Source of the DNA: Vogesella indigofera
GTDB taxonomy: Bacteria > Pseudomonadota > Gammaproteobacteria > Burkholderiales > Chromobacteriaceae
Assembly (NCBI RefSeq): GCF_028548395.1
Contig: NZ_JAQQLA010000004.1
Span: 62,001-126,000, forward strand
Direction: 5' to 3'
Length of the DNA stretch: 64,000 nt
Part shown: positions 27,104 through 38,931 of the stretch, piece after piece
How the letters are laid out: every line of letters starts with the position of its first letter
Position numbering within the stretch: position 1 is the stretch's first letter
The notes under the pieces: generated by a model
The model's input: only the letters and a program-made list of their open reading frames with translations
Told to the model about the DNA's origin: nothing
Databases searched by the model: none
Translations under genes and position numbers: made by a program

Positions 27104-27556
27104 ATGCAAATCGGGGAATTGGCCAGACAGACTGGCTGCGAGGTGGAAACCATCCGCTACTACGAGCGCGAGGGGCTGCTACCGGCACCGGCGCGCAGCG
27201 CCAGCGGTTATCGCCGCTACGAACCGGGCCACGTCGAGCAGCTCAACTTCATCCGCCACTGCCGCTCGCTGGGCATGTCGCTGGCCGACATCCGCCAGCT
27301 GGCCGACTACCACCAGCATCCGGCACCGGAGCCGTGCGACCGCGTCAATGCGCTGATCGACGACCAGATCCGCCGCGTGCACAGCCAGATCGAGACGCTG
27401 CAACAGCTGGAGCAGCAGTTGCTGGCCTTGCGCGGGCGCTGCCACAGTCCGCACACGCTGGCCGATTGCGGCATCCTGAAGACGCTGGAAGACGCCTCCA
27501 GCGGCGAGCCCTGCGTCTGCCATCCGCCGGCGACGGACAAAAAAATAGCCGGCTAA
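27104..27556 (+). CDS. MerR-family Cd/Pb/Zn-responsive regulator
   Basis: 150 aa. The HTH MQIGELARQTGCEVETIRYYEREGLLPAPARSASGYRRY is typical of CadR/PbrR. The long dimerisation helix follows. Metal-binding cysteines are present at PCDRVN (about C79), RGRCHSPHTLADCGIL (the CadR/PbrR loop), and a C-terminal GEPCVCHPP pair. It controls the divergent P-type ATPase gene. The last residues (about KKIAG) and the stop codon are formed by the first bases of the downstream triplicated repeat. Confidence 0.93.
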   Translation: MQIGELARQTGCEVETIRYYEREGLLPAPARSASGYRRYEPGHVEQLNFIRHCRSLGMSLADIRQLADYHQHPAPEPCDRVNALIDDQIRRVHSQIETLQQLEQQLLALRGRCHSPHTLADCGILKTLEDASSGEPCVCHPPATDKKIAG

Positions 27557-27791
27557 AAAGCCGGCCTAACAACGCTCGTAAGGGGAATCCAAGGAATAAA
27601 CCTCGTACACAATCCCCGGATGTACGAGGCATCAGTCAATTCTGATTCAGCACTCGGCTGATGCCTTTCAGCGATATCGCTACCACTGATCACAACCTGT
27701 CACTGGCGGCGCGAGCCGGGAGGAGAATCCGTTCTGCAGCCTGGATGCCAGCGGTCGGTTGTCGTTACGAGCCACAACACAACACAGAGAG
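27539..27791 (-). ncRNA. Candidate small RNA, copy 1
   Basis: On the minus strand a -10 box TATACT lies at 27804-27799, so transcription would start near 27791. It would run through the GTACGAGG stem-loop and end at an intrinsic terminator (GCCGGC stem plus U7) at 27539-27572. Predicted length is about 250 nt. The -35 region is weak (TTATGG), but the upstream DNA is AT-rich. No ribosome site with a conserved start is seen. Confidence 0.55.
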
Positions 27792-27879
27792 TGAGTGCAG
27801 TATACGCAGGCGTTAGTCATTCCATAAATGAATTAAAATTATCAAAATCATTCCAATATGGAATCAAACAACGGCAGGC

Positions 27880-28130
27880 AAAAAAATAGCCGGCTAAGTA
27901 GCCGGCCTAACATGCTCGTAAGGGGAATCCAAGGAATAAACCTCGTACACAATCCCCGGATGTACGAGGCATCAGTCAATTCTGATTCAGCACTCGGCTG
28001 ATGCCTTTCAGCGGTATCGCTACCACTGTCACAACCTGTCACTGGCGGCGCGAGTCGGGAGGAGAATCCGTTCTGCAGCCTGGGTGCCAGCGGTCGGTTG
28101 TCGTTACGAGCCACAACACAACACAGAGAG
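27880..28130 (-). ncRNA. Candidate small RNA, copy 2
   Basis: TATACT at 28143-28138 gives a start near 28130. The terminator GCCGGCTA-CT-TAGCCGGC followed by TATTTTTTT ends it at about 27880. The stem here is longer than in copy 1. The body is nearly identical to the other copies, and the differences cluster in the promoter and terminator. Confidence 0.58.
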
Positions 28131-28218
28131 TGAGTGCAGTATAAGCAGGCGTTATCCATTCCGGAAATGAATTAAAATTATCAAAATCATTCCAATACGG
28201 AATCAATAAACGGCAGGC

Positions 28219-28469
28219 AAAAAAATAGCCGGCTAAGTAGCCGGCCTAACATACTCGTAAGGGGAATCCAAGGAATAAACCTCGTACACAATCCCCGGAT
28301 GTACGAGGCATCAGTCAATTCTGATTCAGCACTCGGCTGATGCCTTTCAGCGGTATCGCTACCACTGTCACAACCTGTCACTGGCGGCGCGAGTCGGGAG
28401 GAGAATCCGTTCTGCAGCCTGGATGCCAGCGCTCGGTTGTCGTTACGAGCCACAACACAACACAGAGAG
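28219..28469 (-). ncRNA. Candidate small RNA, copy 3
   Basis: TATACT at 28482-28477 with TTCCAG 17 bp upstream gives a start near 28469, ending at the U7 tract at 28219. Its promoter flank, which is also the leader of the LysR gene, differs most from the other two copies, so its regulation may differ. Confidence 0.58.
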
Positions 28470-28549
28470 TGATTGCAGTATAGGGAGCGCCCGTCCATTC
28501 TGGAAATGAATTAAAATTATCAAATCAATTCCATTAAAGAATAGTCAAG

Positions 28550-29440
28550 ATGGACATCAAGGCGCTGCGTTACTTTACCGAGCTGGTGCGCCAGCAGAAC
28601 TTCACCCGCGCAGCCGAGGCGCTGTTTGTCACCCAGCCCACCATCAGCAAGATGGTGAAACAGCTGGAGGACGAGATCGGCAGCCCGCTGCTGATCCGCG
28701 AAGGCAAGAGCTTTCACCTCACCGACGCCGGGCGCGTGGTGTACCAGCGTGGCCAGGACGTGCTGGCGGCACAGCTACGCCTCAACAGCCAGCTGGCGGA
28801 ACTGGCGGAGCTGGCGCGCGGCGAGCTGGTGGTCGGCCTGCCGCCGATGACCGGCGGCGCCTTCTTCGCGCCGGTGGTCGGCGCCTTCCGCGACCGCTAT
28901 CCCAATGTCGAGCTGAAGATGGTGGAAGACGGCGCCCGCGCCATCGAAAGCAGCGTGCGCAACGGCCTGCTGGAAATCGGCGCCGCGGTGCTGCCGGTGG
29001 ACAACAGCGTGTTCGAAAGCCTGAGCCTGGTACGCGACCGGCTGTGCCTGATCGCCCCCACCGGCAGCCCGTGGCACGGCATGAGCAGCGTTACCCTGCT
29101 CGATATCGCCGACCGGCCGCTGGTGTTCTATCCGGAGGACTTCTCGCTCAGCGCGCGCATCACCGACGCCTTCCGCCTGCTCGGCAAGAGCGTGCACATC
29201 GCCGGGCGCAGTGCGCACTGGGACTTCATCGCCGCGATGGTGGAGGCGCGGCTCGGCATCGCGCTGCTGCCGGAGGTGGTCGCCAGCCACCTGGAGCCGC
29301 ACCGCTTCGATGTGGTGCCGGTCGACGAGGAGCGCATCATGTGGCACATCGGCCTGATCTGGAAGAAGGACAGCTACCTGTCGCACGCCGCCCGCGCCTG
29401 GATCACGCTGACCCGCGAAATCCTGCTGCCGGGACACTGA
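28550..29440 (+). CDS. LysR-family transcriptional regulator
   Basis: 296 aa. The N-terminal HTH is MDIKALRYFTELVRQQNFTRAAEALFVTQPTISKMVKQLEDEIG. The effector-binding domain has GELVVGLPPMTGGAFFAPVV and VEARLGIALLPEVVASHLE. It resembles the CidR/CynR-like branch; the target cannot be named. The nearest divergent unit is the third copy of the tandem RNA repeat, whose promoter faces it, so it may control those RNAs. There is no good ribosome site before the ATG. Confidence 0.88.
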   Translation: MDIKALRYFTELVRQQNFTRAAEALFVTQPTISKMVKQLEDEIGSPLLIREGKSFHLTDAGRVVYQRGQDVLAAQLRLNSQLAELAELARGELVVGLPPMTGGAFFAPVVGAFRDRYPNVELKMVEDGARAIESSVRNGLLEIGAAVLPVDNSVFESLSLVRDRLCLIAPTGSPWHGMSSVTLLDIADRPLVFYPEDFSLSARITDAFRLLGKSVHIAGRSAHWDFIAAMVEARLGIALLPEVVASHLEPHRFDVVPVDEERIMWHIGLIWKKDSYLSHAARAWITLTREILLPGH

Positions 29441-29470
29441 GCCGCGCACCGCAGCCGGCCCACGGACATC

Positions 29471-29505
29471 GCAAGGTTGGCCGCAAGGCATGCGGCCAAC
29501 CTTGC
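29471..29505. repeat. Inverted pair of the dispersed repeat
   Basis: GCAAGGTTGGCCGCA and TGCGGCCAACCTTGC, a perfect 15-bp stem with a five-base loop, 30 bp after the LysR stop codon. Confidence 0.88.
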
Positions 29506-29570
29506 TGTCGCAACACGAGCGCGCCCGCGCCGCACCATAGTCACCGCGCCTTTTCCACGACACAATGAAA

Positions 29571-29594
29571 AACGCCACCGCGAACGGTGGCGTT
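29571..29594 (-). terminator. Terminator of the TCA operon (after sucD)
   Basis: AACGCCACC and GGTGGCGTT pair over GCGAAC. The left A-run gives the U-tract for minus-strand transcripts leaving sucD. Confidence 0.75.
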
Positions 29595-29621
29595 GTGCTT
29601 GGATCAGGCAGTCTTGACGAC

Positions 29622-30506
29622 TTAGATCATGCCCTTGCTTTTCAGCAGTTCGAACATGGTCTTGCCGATTTCGGCCGGGCTGCGAGTGTAGGCGATGCCT
29701 GCCTGCTCGAAAGCCTTGAACTTCTCTTCGGCAGTACCCTTGCCGCCGGAGATGATGGCACCAGCGTGGCCCATGCGCTTGCCTTTAGGGGCAGTCACAC
29801 CGGCGATGTAACCAACAACCGGCTTGGTCACGTAAGCTTTGGCGAATTCGGCCGCTTCTTCTTCTGCGGAGCCGCCGATTTCACCGATCATCACGATGGC
29901 GTCGGTATCCGGATCGTCCTGGAACAGTTTCAGCGCGTCGATGTGGCTGGTGCCCGGGATCGGGTCGCCGCCGATACCGATGCAGGTCGACTGGCCCAGA
30001 CCCAGTGCGGTGGTTTGTGCCACGGCTTCGTAAGTCAGGGTGCCGGAACGGGACACGATACCGATGCGGCCCGGGTTGTGGATGTGCCACGGCATGATGC
30101 CGATCTTGCACTCGCCCGGAGTGATGATGCCTGGGCAGTTAGGGCCGATCAGGCGGATGCCGGCTTCGTCGACGGCTTTCTTCACGTACAGCATGTCCAG
30201 AGTCGGCACGCCTTCGGTGATGCACACGATCAGCTTCACGCCGGAATCGATGGCTTCCAGAATGGAATCCTTGGCGAAAGCTGCCGGTACGTAGATGACC
30301 GAGGCATCAGCCTGGGTCTGGCGTACGGCGTCTTTCATGGTGTTGAACACCGGCAGGCCCAGGTGCTCGGAACCGCCCTTGCCCGGAGTCACGCCACCGA
30401 CAACCTTGGTGCCGACTTTCAGCGCCTGTTCGGCGTGGAAAGTACCGTTCTTGCCGGTGAAGCCTTGCACCAGCACTTTCGTATCTTTGTTTACCAATAC
30501 GCTCAT
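29622..30506 (-). CDS. sucD: Succinyl-CoA synthetase, alpha subunit
   Basis: 294 aa. Forms the catalytic alpha subunit that carries the phosphohistidine when succinyl-CoA is converted to succinate with ATP/GTP formation. The CoA-binding Rossmann motif is [17 protein letters not shown] near the start, and the active-site His is in [14 protein letters not shown] / [20 protein letters not shown] and [14 protein letters not shown] are family signatures. It is the last gene of the sdh-glt-suc-lpd cluster, 27 bp after sucC and followed by a terminator. Confidence 0.98.
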   Translation of the reverse strand: MSVLVNKDTKVLVQGFTGKNGTFHAEQALKVGTKVVGGVTPGKGGSEHLGLPVFNTMKDAVRQTQADASVIYVPAAFAKDSILEAIDSGVKLIVCITEGVPTLDMLYVKKAVDEAGIRLIGPNCPGIITPGECKIGIMPWHIHNPGRIGIVSRSGTLTYEAVAQTTALGLGQSTCIGIGGDPIPGTSHIDALKLFQDDPDTDAIVMIGEIGGSAEEEAAEFAKAYVTKPVVGYIAGVTAPKGKRMGHAGAIISGGKGTAEEKFKAFEQAGIAYTRSPAEIGKTMFELLKSKGMI

Positions 30507-30533
30507 TTTGAAATCCTTATGCGGTGCAGGTGA

Positions 30534-31703
<1,170 letters not shown>

Positions 31704-31735
31704 TGAGTTTCCTTTCGGTTGGATAGTCGGCAAGC

Positions 31736-31752
31736 CTTGCGGCCAACCTTGC
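31736..31752. repeat. Single copy of the dispersed repeat
   Basis: CCTTGCGGCCAACCTTG in the gap between lpdA and sucC, about 65 bp beyond the lpdA stop. Confidence 0.8.
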
Positions 31753-31775
31753 TATGCCTGTAATTCTGCGATTGT

Positions 31776-31796
31776 ACCGCCCGCGGTGCGGGCGGT
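31776..31796. terminator. Hairpin after lpdA
   Basis: ACCGCCCGC and GCGGGCGGT pair perfectly over GGT. There is no U-tract on the minus strand, so it may stabilise the 3' end or attenuate rather than terminate. Confidence 0.35.
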
Positions 31797-31818
31797 CTTG
31801 TTTAATCGTGCAGCTTGC

Positions 31819-33252
31819 TTAGCCGTGCAGCGCGCGCTTGTCGGCAGCCAGCGCTGCCTCGTGCACCACTTCGGACAGGCTTGGATGGGCGTGGACAATG
31901 CGGGCCAGGTCTTCGCTGGCCGCCTTGAACTCCATCGACACCACGCCTTCGGTCACCAGCTCGGACACCATCGGGCCGATCATGTGCAGGCCGAGGATGC
32001 GGTCGGTCTTGGCGCAGGCCAGGAGCTTGACGGTGCCCTGTGCCTGACCCAGACCCAGCGCGCGACCGTTGGCCGCAAAGCCGGAAGTGCCCTTCTTGTA
32101 CTCGATGCCTTCGGCCTTGAGTTGCTCTTCGGTCTTGCCGACCCAGGCGATTTCCGGCGAGGTGTAGATCACCCACGGAATCACGCCGAAGTCCACGTGC
32201 GGCTTCTGGCCGGCGATACGCTCGGCCACCGCCACGCCCTCTTCCGACGCCTTGTGCGCCAGCATCGGGCCACGCACCACGTCGCCGATCGCCCACACGT
32301 TCGGCAGGTTGGTCTGGCAGTGGTCATCGACCACCACGAAGCCGCGCTCGTCCAGCTGCAGGCCGACGGTTTCGGCGCCGAGGCCAGCCGTGTGAGGCAG
32401 GCGGCCGATGGACACGATCAGCTTGTCGAACTCGGCCTTCACGGCTTCGCCGTTCAGCTCGTAGTTCACGGTCACGCCCTTGTCGCCCTTGACGATCTCG
32501 CCGATCTTCACGCCCAGCTTGATGTCGAGACCGGTATCCTTGGTCAGCGTCTTGAACGCTTCCTTGGCGATCTGCTGGTCGGCAGCGGCGAGGAAGGTCG
32601 GCATCGCTTCGAGGATGGTGACGTCGGCGCCGAGGCGCTTCCATACCGAACCCATTTCCAGGCCGATCACGCCGGCGCCGATCACGCCCAGGCGGGCCGG
32701 CACTTCTGCCAGCGCCAGCGCGCCTTCGTTGTCCAGCACGATCTGGTTGTCGGTCGGCAGGCCCGGCAGCTGACGCGGACTGGAGCCGGTTGCCACGATC
32801 ACGTGCGTGGCTTCCAGGGTGTCGACCACGGCACCGTTGTCGGTCACTTCGATGACCCACTTCTCGCCCTGGCGGCCTTTCAGGCTACCCAGACCGTGCA
32901 CGTTGGCCACCTTGTTTTTCTTGAACAGGAAGGCGATGCCGCCGGCATTCTTGGTAATGATGTCGTTCTTGCGCGCCAGCATCTTGGCCACGTCCATCTG
33001 GGCGCCGTCGACGCTGATGCCGTGCTTCTGGAAGTCGTGCTGTACCGCGTGGAAGTTTTCCGACGACTGCAGCAGCGCCTTGGACGGAATACAACCGACG
33101 TTCAGGCAGGTACCACCCAGCGAAGGCTTGCCTTCCGGGTTCTTGGTGGCGTCCACGCAAGCGGTGCTGAAACCCAGCTGGGCAGCACGGATGGCGGCGA
33201 CGTAGCCGCCTGGGCCGCCACCGATGACCACCACGTCAAACTGTTGACTCAT
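31819..33252 (-). CDS. lpdA: Dihydrolipoyl dehydrogenase (E3)
   Basis: 477 aa flavoprotein that reoxidises the lipoyl groups of 2-oxoglutarate dehydrogenase with NAD+. FAD site [21 protein letters not shown] at the N-terminus; redox-active disulfide [19 protein letters not shown] site [21 protein letters not shown]; catalytic [12 protein letters not shown] (His-Glu) near the C-terminus. Its position after sucAB shows it serves the OGDH complex. No separate E3 lipoyl domain is attached. Confidence 0.98.
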   Translation of the reverse strand: MSQQFDVVVIGGGPGGYVAAIRAAQLGFSTACVDATKNPEGKPSLGGTCLNVGCIPSKALLQSSENFHAVQHDFQKHGISVDGAQMDVAKMLARKNDIITKNAGGIAFLFKKNKVANVHGLGSLKGRQGEKWVIEVTDNGAVVDTLEATHVIVATGSSPRQLPGLPTDNQIVLDNEGALALAEVPARLGVIGAGVIGLEMGSVWKRLGADVTILEAMPTFLAAADQQIAKEAFKTLTKDTGLDIKLGVKIGEIVKGDKGVTVNYELNGEAVKAEFDKLIVSIGRLPHTAGLGAETVGLQLDERGFVVVDDHCQTNLPNVWAIGDVVRGPMLAHKASEEGVAVAERIAGQKPHVDFGVIPWVIYTSPEIAWVGKTEEQLKAEGIEYKKGTSGFAANGRALGLGQAQGTVKLLACAKTDRILGLHMIGPMVSELVTEGVVSMEFKAASEDLARIVHAHPSLSEVVHEAALAADKRALHG

Positions 33253-33270
33253 GATTGTTCCTTGTATTCA

Positions 33271-33300
33271 TTGCGGCCAACCTCGCAAGGTTGGCCGCAA
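33271..33300. repeat. Inverted pair of the dispersed repeat
   Basis: TTGCGGCCAACCT and AGGTTGGCCGCAA around CGCA, a 13-bp perfect stem, 33 bp after the sucB stop codon. Confidence 0.88.
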
Positions 33301-33333
33301 CCGGGAAAGCGGGACCAGCCGTCCCGGACAGGC

Positions 33334-34548
33334 TTACAGGTCGAGGATCAGACGGGCCGGATCTTCGATCGCATCCTTGATCGCCACCAGCGACAGTACC
33401 GCTTCGCGGCCGTCGATGATGCGGTGGTCGTAGGACTGCGCCAGGTACATCATCGGACGGATCACGATCTGGCCGTTTTCCACTACCGCACGCTCTTTGG
33501 TCGCGTGCATGCCGAGGATGGCGGACTGTGGCGGGTTGATGATCGGGGTCGACATCATCGAGCCGAAGGTACCGCCGTTGGAGATGGTGTAGGTACCGCC
33601 GGTCAGCTCTTCCACGGTCAGCTTGCCTTCCTGCGCACGCTTGCCGAATTCGGCGATCTGCTTCTCGATGTCGGCCAGCGACAGCTGGTCGGCGTTGCGG
33701 ATCACCGGCACGACCAGACCACGCGGGCTGCCAACGGCGACGCCGATGTCGAAGTAGCCGTGATAGATGATGTCGTTGCCGTCAACCGAGGCGTTCACGA
33801 TCGGGAATTTCTTCAGCGCGGCTACCGCGGCCTTGACGAAGAAGCCCATGAAGCCCAGCTTCACGCCGTGCTCTTTCTCGAACTTGTCCTTGTACTTGGC
33901 GCGCAGGTCCATCAGCGGCTTCATGTTCACTTCGTTGAAAGTGGTCAGAATCGCGTTGGTCTGCTGCGATTGCAGCAGGCGCTCGGCCACGCGCTGGCGC
34001 AGGCGGGACATCGCCACGCGCTGCTCCGGACGGCCGGAAGCATCGGCAGCAACCGGTGGCAGCGGAGCTACCGGCTTGGCAGCAGCGGCGGCAGCCGGTT
34101 TGGCGGCGGCAGCGGCCACGTCTTCTTTCAGGATGCGACCGTCACGACCGGAGCCGGCCACGCCAGCCAGGTCCACGCCGCTTTCGGCAGCCAGCTTGGC
34201 AGCCGACGGCATCGCCGCGCCACCTGGCGCTGCAGCCTGTACCGGTGCTGCGGCAACCGGGGCCGGGGCAGCTGCTGCTGCGGCCGGTGCGGCATCGCCG
34301 GCGGTGGCCGCGGTGTCGATGCGGGCGATCAGCTGACCGGAAACCACGGTCGCGCCATCCTGCTCGATGATTTCGACGATCACGCCGGCCAGTGGTGCCG
34401 GCAGTTCCAGCACGACCTTGTCGGTCTCCAGATCGATCAGGTTTTCGTCACGGGCAACTGCCTGACCGACACTCTTGTGCCAGGACATCAGGGTGGCTTC
34501 GGAAACCGATTCCGGCAACTGCGGCACTTTCACTTCGATAATGGCCAT
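33334..34548 (-). CDS. sucB: 2-oxoglutarate dehydrogenase E2 (dihydrolipoyl succinyltransferase)
   Basis: 404 aa. The N-terminal lipoyl domain has the lipoylated Lys in [14 protein letters not shown]. An Ala/Pro/Val-rich hinge follows, then the E1/E3-binding domain ([31 protein letters not shown]). The catalytic domain carries [13 protein letters not shown] with the active His and Asp. It forms the 24-mer core of the OGDH complex. The hinge is long and strongly Ala-rich (about 76-165 together with the binding domain). It is cotranscribed with sucA (50-bp gap). Confidence 0.98.
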   Translation of the reverse strand: MAIIEVKVPQLPESVSEATLMSWHKSVGQAVARDENLIDLETDKVVLELPAPLAGVIVEIIEQDGATVVSGQLIARIDTAATAGDAAPAAAAAAPAPVAAAPVQAAAPGGAAMPSAAKLAAESGVDLAGVAGSGRDGRILKEDVAAAAAKPAAAAAAKPVAPLPPVAADASGRPEQRVAMSRLRQRVAERLLQSQQTNAILTTFNEVNMKPLMDLRAKYKDKFEKEHGVKLGFMGFFVKAAVAALKKFPIVNASVDGNDIIYHGYFDIGVAVGSPRGLVVPVIRNADQLSLADIEKQIAEFGKRAQEGKLTVEELTGGTYTISNGGTFGSMMSTPIINPPQSAILGMHATKERAVVENGQIVIRPMMYLAQSYDHRIIDGREAVLSLVAIKDAIEDPARLILDL

Positions 34549-34598
34549 GTTCTTCTCCGTTTTGGGGCGGCTGGCAGCCGCCCTTTGTTCTACAGGTG

Positions 34599-37427
34599 TT
34601 ATTTGTTAACCGACATGGCTTCTTCGATGAAGCCCTTCAGTTGCGCAACGTGCTTGCTCATGTAACCCACGGCCGGCGATGCCGACGACGGACGACCGGC
34701 AAACAGCAGGGTCTGCTTGGCGCCCAGCAGCGCCTCCAGACGGTGGCGGATCTGGTACCAGGCGCCCTGGTTGCGTGGCTCTTCCTGAACCCACATGATT
34801 TCCTTCACGTGGGAGAAGCGTGCCAGCTCGGCCTGCAGCTGTTCGGTCGGGAACGGATACAGCTGTTCGACGCGGATGATCGCCACTTCGCTGTCCAGCT
34901 CGCGTTCCTTGCGGCCGTTGACCAGATCATAGTAGACCTGACCGGAACACAGGATCACGCGCTTCACTGCCTTGGCGTCGCTGATGCCGGCATCGCCGAT
35001 CACCGGACGGAAGCTGTGGGAAGTGAAGTCTTCCAGCGGGCTCATCGCATCCTTGTAGCGCAGCAGGCGCTTGGACAGGAAGATCACCAGCGGCTTGCGG
35101 AACGGACGCAGTACTTGGCGGCGCAGCACATGGAACATCTGGCTGGCTTCGGACGGCATCACGATCTGCATATTGTGCTCGGCGCACAGCTGCAGCCAGC
35201 GTTCCAGACGTGCGGAGGAGTGCTCCGGACCCTGACCATCGTAGCCATGCGGCAGGATGGTGGTCAGGCCGCACAGACGGCCCCACTTGGTTTCGCCGGA
35301 GGAGATGAACTGGTCGATCGCGACCTGGGCGCCGTTGGCGAAGTCGCCGAACTGCGCTTCCCAGATCACCAGCTGGTCCGGTGCCGAGCAGGCGTAGCCG
35401 TACTCGTAGGCCAGCACCGCTTCTTCGTTCAGGATCGAGTCGATCACCAGGAAGTCGGCCTGGTTGTCCGACATATTGCGCAGCGGCACGTAGGTGCCCT
35501 GGTCCCAGCGCTCGCGATTCTGGTCGTGCACGACGGCATGACGGTGCGAGAAGGTACCGCGACCGGAGTCTTCACCGGAGATGCGCACGCCGTAACCGTT
35601 GGTCACTAGGCTTGCGTAGGCCAGCGTTTCGGCCATGCCCCAGTCCATCGCCTGCTCGCCGGCAGCCATCGCGCGACGGGCATCCTGCACCCGCTTCACG
35701 GTCGGGTGCAGCTTGTAGTTTTCCGGTACCGAGGTGAACTTCTCGGCCAGACGCTGGATGTCGGCGTGCGGCAGCGAGGTGTCGGTCGGGTGTGCCCAGT
35801 GGGTGCCCTGGTACTGCGACCAGTCCAGCGCGTGTTCGCGGCGGTAGTTGGACAGCACGGTCTGCTCGACGTGTTCGCCCTTGTCCAGCGCGTCGCGGTA
35901 GGCCTGGATGAAGTTGTCAGCCTCGGCGGCAGTCAGCACGCCTTCGCCAACCAGGCGCTCGGCGTACATCGCGCGCACGCCGCCGTGCTTGGCGATCTTC
36001 TTGTACATCATCGGCTGGGTCAGGAACGGGTCATCGCCCTCGTTGTGGCCCAGTTTGCGGTAGCAGACGAGGTCGATGACCACGTCCTTGTTGAACTTCA
36101 TGCGGAAGTCCAGCGCCGCCTGCATCACGTAGCACACCGCTTCCGGATCGTCGCCGTTGACGTGGAAGATCGGCGCTTCGATCATCTTCGCCACGTCGGT
36201 ACAGTACAGCGTGGAACGCATGTCACGGGTATCGGAGGTGGTGAAGCCGACCTGGTTGTTGATCACGATGTGCAGCGTGCCGCCGGTACCGTAACCGCGC
36301 GTCTGCGACAGGTTGAAGGTGCCCTGGTTGACGCCGAGACCGGCAAAGGCGGAGTCACCGTGGATCAGCACCGGTACCGCGGCCTTGCGCTCGCTGTCCT
36401 TGCGGCGATCCTGGCGTGCCCGCACCGAACCCTCGACCACCGGGTTGACGATCTCGAGGTGCGACGGGTTGAACGCCAGCGACACGTGCATCGGGCCGTT
36501 GGCGGTCGGGATGTCGGAGGAGAAGCCCATGTGGTACTTCACGTCGCCGGAGGCCAGCTCCTGCGCCGCCTTGCCTTCGAACTCGGCGAACAGGTCGCGC
36601 GGCTGCTTGCCCAGGGTGTTGACCAGCACGTTCAGGCGGCCACGGTGGGCCATGCCGATGATCAGCTCTTCCACGCCGACCGAAGTGGCGTTCTGGATCA
36701 GGTGGTCCAGCGCGGCGATGGCGGATTCGCCACCTTCCAGCGAGAAACGCTTCTGGCCGACGTACTTGGTGTGCAGGTAGCGCTCCAGCGTTTCGGCAGC
36801 GGTGATCTGCTTGAAGATGCGCTTTTTCTTGTCGGCGTTGTAGTGCGGGGTCGACAGATCACCCTCGAAGCGCTTCTGTACCCAGTGCTTTTCTTCGGAG
36901 TTGGTGATGTGCATGTACTCAACGCCGATATTGCCGCAGTAGGTCTGCTTCAGACGGGCAATGATCTCGGACAGCGGCAGCTTTTGCGGGGCCACCAGCG
37001 AGCCGACATTGAAGTGCACCGCCATGTCGGCATCGGTCAGGCCGTGAGTGGCGTGATCCAGCTCGCGCAGCGTCGCCTGGTCCATGCGCTTCAGCGGGTC
37101 GAGGTTGGCCTGGCGCGAACCCAGTACGCGGTAGGCCGAGATCAGCTTCAGCACCGCCACCTGTTTCTGCATCGACTCCCAGTCGGTCGCGGCGCTGCTG
37201 CGCGGTGCTACCGGCGGACGCTTGGCCAGCTGGATGAAGGATTCCTGGATCGGCTGGTGAGCGACATCACGGTCGGCAGCACCAGGCGCGGTAGAAAGCT
37301 TGTCGAAGTAGTCCCGCCATTCCTGCGAAACGACTGTCGGATCAGCGAGGTACTGCTCGTAGAGATCCTCGATGAACGGTGCATTCCCACCAAACAGGTA
37401 GGAATGACTGTACATGGATTGCATCAT
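34599..37427 (-). CDS. sucA: 2-oxoglutarate dehydrogenase E1
   Basis: 942 aa, thiamine-diphosphate-dependent decarboxylase of 2-oxoglutarate. The start [30 protein letters not shown] is the usual one. The ThDP-binding stretch is [19 protein letters not shown] to [10 protein letters not shown]. Substrate-binding His and the E1 signatures include [17 protein letters not shown] and [30 protein letters not shown]. It lies between gltA and sucB. A repeat-pair hairpin precedes it. Confidence 0.98.
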   Translation of the reverse strand: MMQSMYSHSYLFGGNAPFIEDLYEQYLADPTVVSQEWRDYFDKLSTAPGAADRDVAHQPIQESFIQLAKRPPVAPRSSAATDWESMQKQVAVLKLISAYRVLGSRQANLDPLKRMDQATLRELDHATHGLTDADMAVHFNVGSLVAPQKLPLSEIIARLKQTYCGNIGVEYMHITNSEEKHWVQKRFEGDLSTPHYNADKKKRIFKQITAAETLERYLHTKYVGQKRFSLEGGESAIAALDHLIQNATSVGVEELIIGMAHRGRLNVLVNTLGKQPRDLFAEFEGKAAQELASGDVKYHMGFSSDIPTANGPMHVSLAFNPSHLEIVNPVVEGSVRARQDRRKDSERKAAVPVLIHGDSAFAGLGVNQGTFNLSQTRGYGTGGTLHIVINNQVGFTTSDTRDMRSTLYCTDVAKMIEAPIFHVNGDDPEAVCYVMQAALDFRMKFNKDVVIDLVCYRKLGHNEGDDPFLTQPMMYKKIAKHGGVRAMYAERLVGEGVLTAAEADNFIQAYRDALDKGEHVEQTVLSNYRREHALDWSQYQGTHWAHPTDTSLPHADIQRLAEKFTSVPENYKLHPTVKRVQDARRAMAAGEQAMDWGMAETLAYASLVTNGYGVRISGEDSGRGTFSHRHAVVHDQNRERWDQGTYVPLRNMSDNQADFLVIDSILNEEAVLAYEYGYACSAPDQLVIWEAQFGDFANGAQVAIDQFISSGETKWGRLCGLTTILPHGYDGQGPEHSSARLERWLQLCAEHNMQIVMPSEASQMFHVLRRQVLRPFRKPLVIFLSKRLLRYKDAMSPLEDFTSHSFRPVIGDAGISDAKAVKRVILCSGQVYYDLVNGRKERELDSEVAIIRVEQLYPFPTEQLQAELARFSHVKEIMWVQEEPRNQGAWYQIRHRLEALLGAKQTLLFAGRPSSASPAVGYMSKHVAQLKGFIEEAMSVNK

Positions 37428-37545
37428 TATTCGACCCTTTTGTCTGCGTTGCTGCTTTGCAAAAACCGTTTTGACAAAGAGAGTGGGCGCTTGACACCCC
37501 CGCTCCCTTTGACAGAACGCTCTGCCCTGCCCCGGCGGGCAGAAA

Positions 37546-37576
37546 AAGGTTGGCCGCAAGCCTGCGGCCAACCTTG
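37546..37576. repeat. Inverted pair of the dispersed repeat
   Basis: AAGGTTGGCCGCA-AGCC-TGCGGCCAACCTTG, 9 bp beyond the gltA stop, within the TCA operon. The A-run to its left would give a short U-tract, so it may act as a partial terminator. Confidence 0.88.
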
Positions 37577-37584
37577 TCTACTGC

Positions 37585-38874
37585 TTAGCGGTTGCCTTCT
37601 TCGATGAAGTCACGACGCGGAGCACCGGTGTACAGCTGGCGCGGACGGCCGATCTTCATCGCCGGGTCGGCGATCATTTCGGTCCAGTGCGAGATCCAGC
37701 CCACGGTACGTGCCAGCGCGAAGATCGGCGTGAACATCGACACCGGGATACCAATCGCGGACAGCACGATGCCGGAGTAAAAGTCGACGTTCGGGTACAG
37801 CTTGCGCTCGATGAAGTACGGATCGGACAGTGCGATCTTTTCCAGTTCCATCGCCAGCTTGAACTTCGGATCGTTCTGCAGGCCCAGTTCGGTCAGCACT
37901 TCGTCGCAGGTCTTCTTCATGATGGCGGCGCGCGGGTCCATGTTCTTGTACACGCGGTGGCCGAAGCCCATCAGTTTGTAACGCTTGTCCTTCACGCCCT
38001 GCATGAATTCGGCCACGTTGTCCACGGAGCCGATTTCGTCCAGCATCTTCAGCACAGCCTCGTTGGCGCCGCCGTGCGACGGGCCCCACAGGCAGGCGAT
38101 ACCGGCGGCGATACATGCGAACGGGTTGGCACCGGAGGAGCCGGCCAGACGCACGGTGGAGGTGGAGGCGTTCTGCTCGTGGTCGGCGTGCAGGGTGAAG
38201 ATGCGATCCAGCGCGCGCGCGGTCACCGCATTCACCTTGTACTCTTCGCACGGGGTGGAGAACATCATGTGCAGGAAGTTCTCGGCGTAGGTCAGACCGT
38301 TCTTCGGATAGGAGAACGGCAGGCCCTTGTTGTAGCGATAGGCCTGGGCCGCGATGTTCGGCAGCTTGGCGATCAGGCGGTGCGCGGAGATGCGACGATG
38401 TTCGGAGTTATTGATGTCCAGCGAGTCGTGATAGAACGCGGACAGCGCGCCGACCACGCCCACCATCACGGCCATCGGGTGCGCATCGCGACGGAAACCC
38501 TTGTAGAAGCTGATGATCTGGTCGTGCAGCATGTTGTGGCGCATCACGCCACGTTCGAACTCGGCACGCTGTGCCGCGGTCGGCAGTTCGCCGTTCAGCA
38601 GCAGGTAGCAGACTTCGAGGTAGTCGCTCTTTTCGGCCAGTTGCTCGATCGGGTAACCGCGGTAGTACAGCTGACCGATATCACCGTCGATAAAGGTGAT
38701 GGCGGATTCGCAGCTGGCGGTAGCCAGGAAGCCCGGGTCAAAGGTGAACATGCCGGTCTTGGAGAAGGCACGGATATCAACGACGTCCGGACCCAGGGTG
38801 CCCTTCAGGACCGGCATTTCCAGCGTGTCTTTGCCGTCGTTGTAGGTGAGCGTCACTTTACGATTGTTTTCCAC
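37585..38874 (-). CDS. gltA: Citrate synthase
   Basis: 429 aa, type II hexameric (NADH-sensitive) citrate synthase that joins oxaloacetate and acetyl-CoA. Active-site His in [10 protein letters not shown] (about 265) and [14 protein letters not shown] (about 306), and Asp in the [15 protein letters not shown] region (about 363). The N-terminal domain ([26 protein letters not shown]) is typical of the allosteric Gram-negative form. It follows sdhE and precedes sucA. Confidence 0.98.
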   Translation of the reverse strand: MENNRKVTLTYNDGKDTLEMPVLKGTLGPDVVDIRAFSKTGMFTFDPGFLATASCESAITFIDGDIGQLYYRGYPIEQLAEKSDYLEVCYLLLNGELPTAAQRAEFERGVMRHNMLHDQIISFYKGFRRDAHPMAVMVGVVGALSAFYHDSLDINNSEHRRISAHRLIAKLPNIAAQAYRYNKGLPFSYPKNGLTYAENFLHMMFSTPCEEYKVNAVTARALDRIFTLHADHEQNASTSTVRLAGSSGANPFACIAAGIACLWGPSHGGANEAVLKMLDEIGSVDNVAEFMQGVKDKRYKLMGFGHRVYKNMDPRAAIMKKTCDEVLTELGLQNDPKFKLAMELEKIALSDPYFIERKLYPNVDFYSGIVLSAIGIPVSMFTPIFALARTVGWISHWTEMIADPAMKIGRPRQLYTGAPRRDFIEEGNR

Positions 38875-38931
38875 AGCAATACTCCCAGTCTAATTTGTGG
38901 TCGTTGTAATAATTGTTTGCTGCTGCGGGCG

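Larger units (their letters stand above)
27539..28545. repeat. Three tandem copies of a ~340-bp unit
   Basis: The A7 tracts opening the units are at 27539, 27880 and 28219, so the periods are 341 and 339 bp; copies differ at only a few positions. Each unit has the hairpin TAGCCGGC...GCCGGC beside the A-tract, the perfect stem CCTCGTACA/TGTACGAGG, and an AT-rich segment with ATTCC...GGAAT inverted repeats at the right end. The open minus-strand frames are probably not translated. The array lies between the MerR and LysR genes. Confidence 0.92.

Noticed and set aside
27848..28498. Two 103-residue open frames on the minus strand in the tandem repeat
   Set aside because: They follow from the repeat being open in that frame, have no good ribosome site, cross the terminator hairpin, and look like no known protein. 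A small-RNA reading fits better.
27539..28545. Tandem repeat as a CRISPR array
   Set aside because: Units are ~340 bp and almost identical throughout, with no short repeats and variable spacers, and no cas genes are present.
31776..31796. Strong terminator between lpdA and sucC
   Set aside because: A perfect hairpin is present, but the minus strand has no U-tract after it, so it is listed only as a weak candidate.
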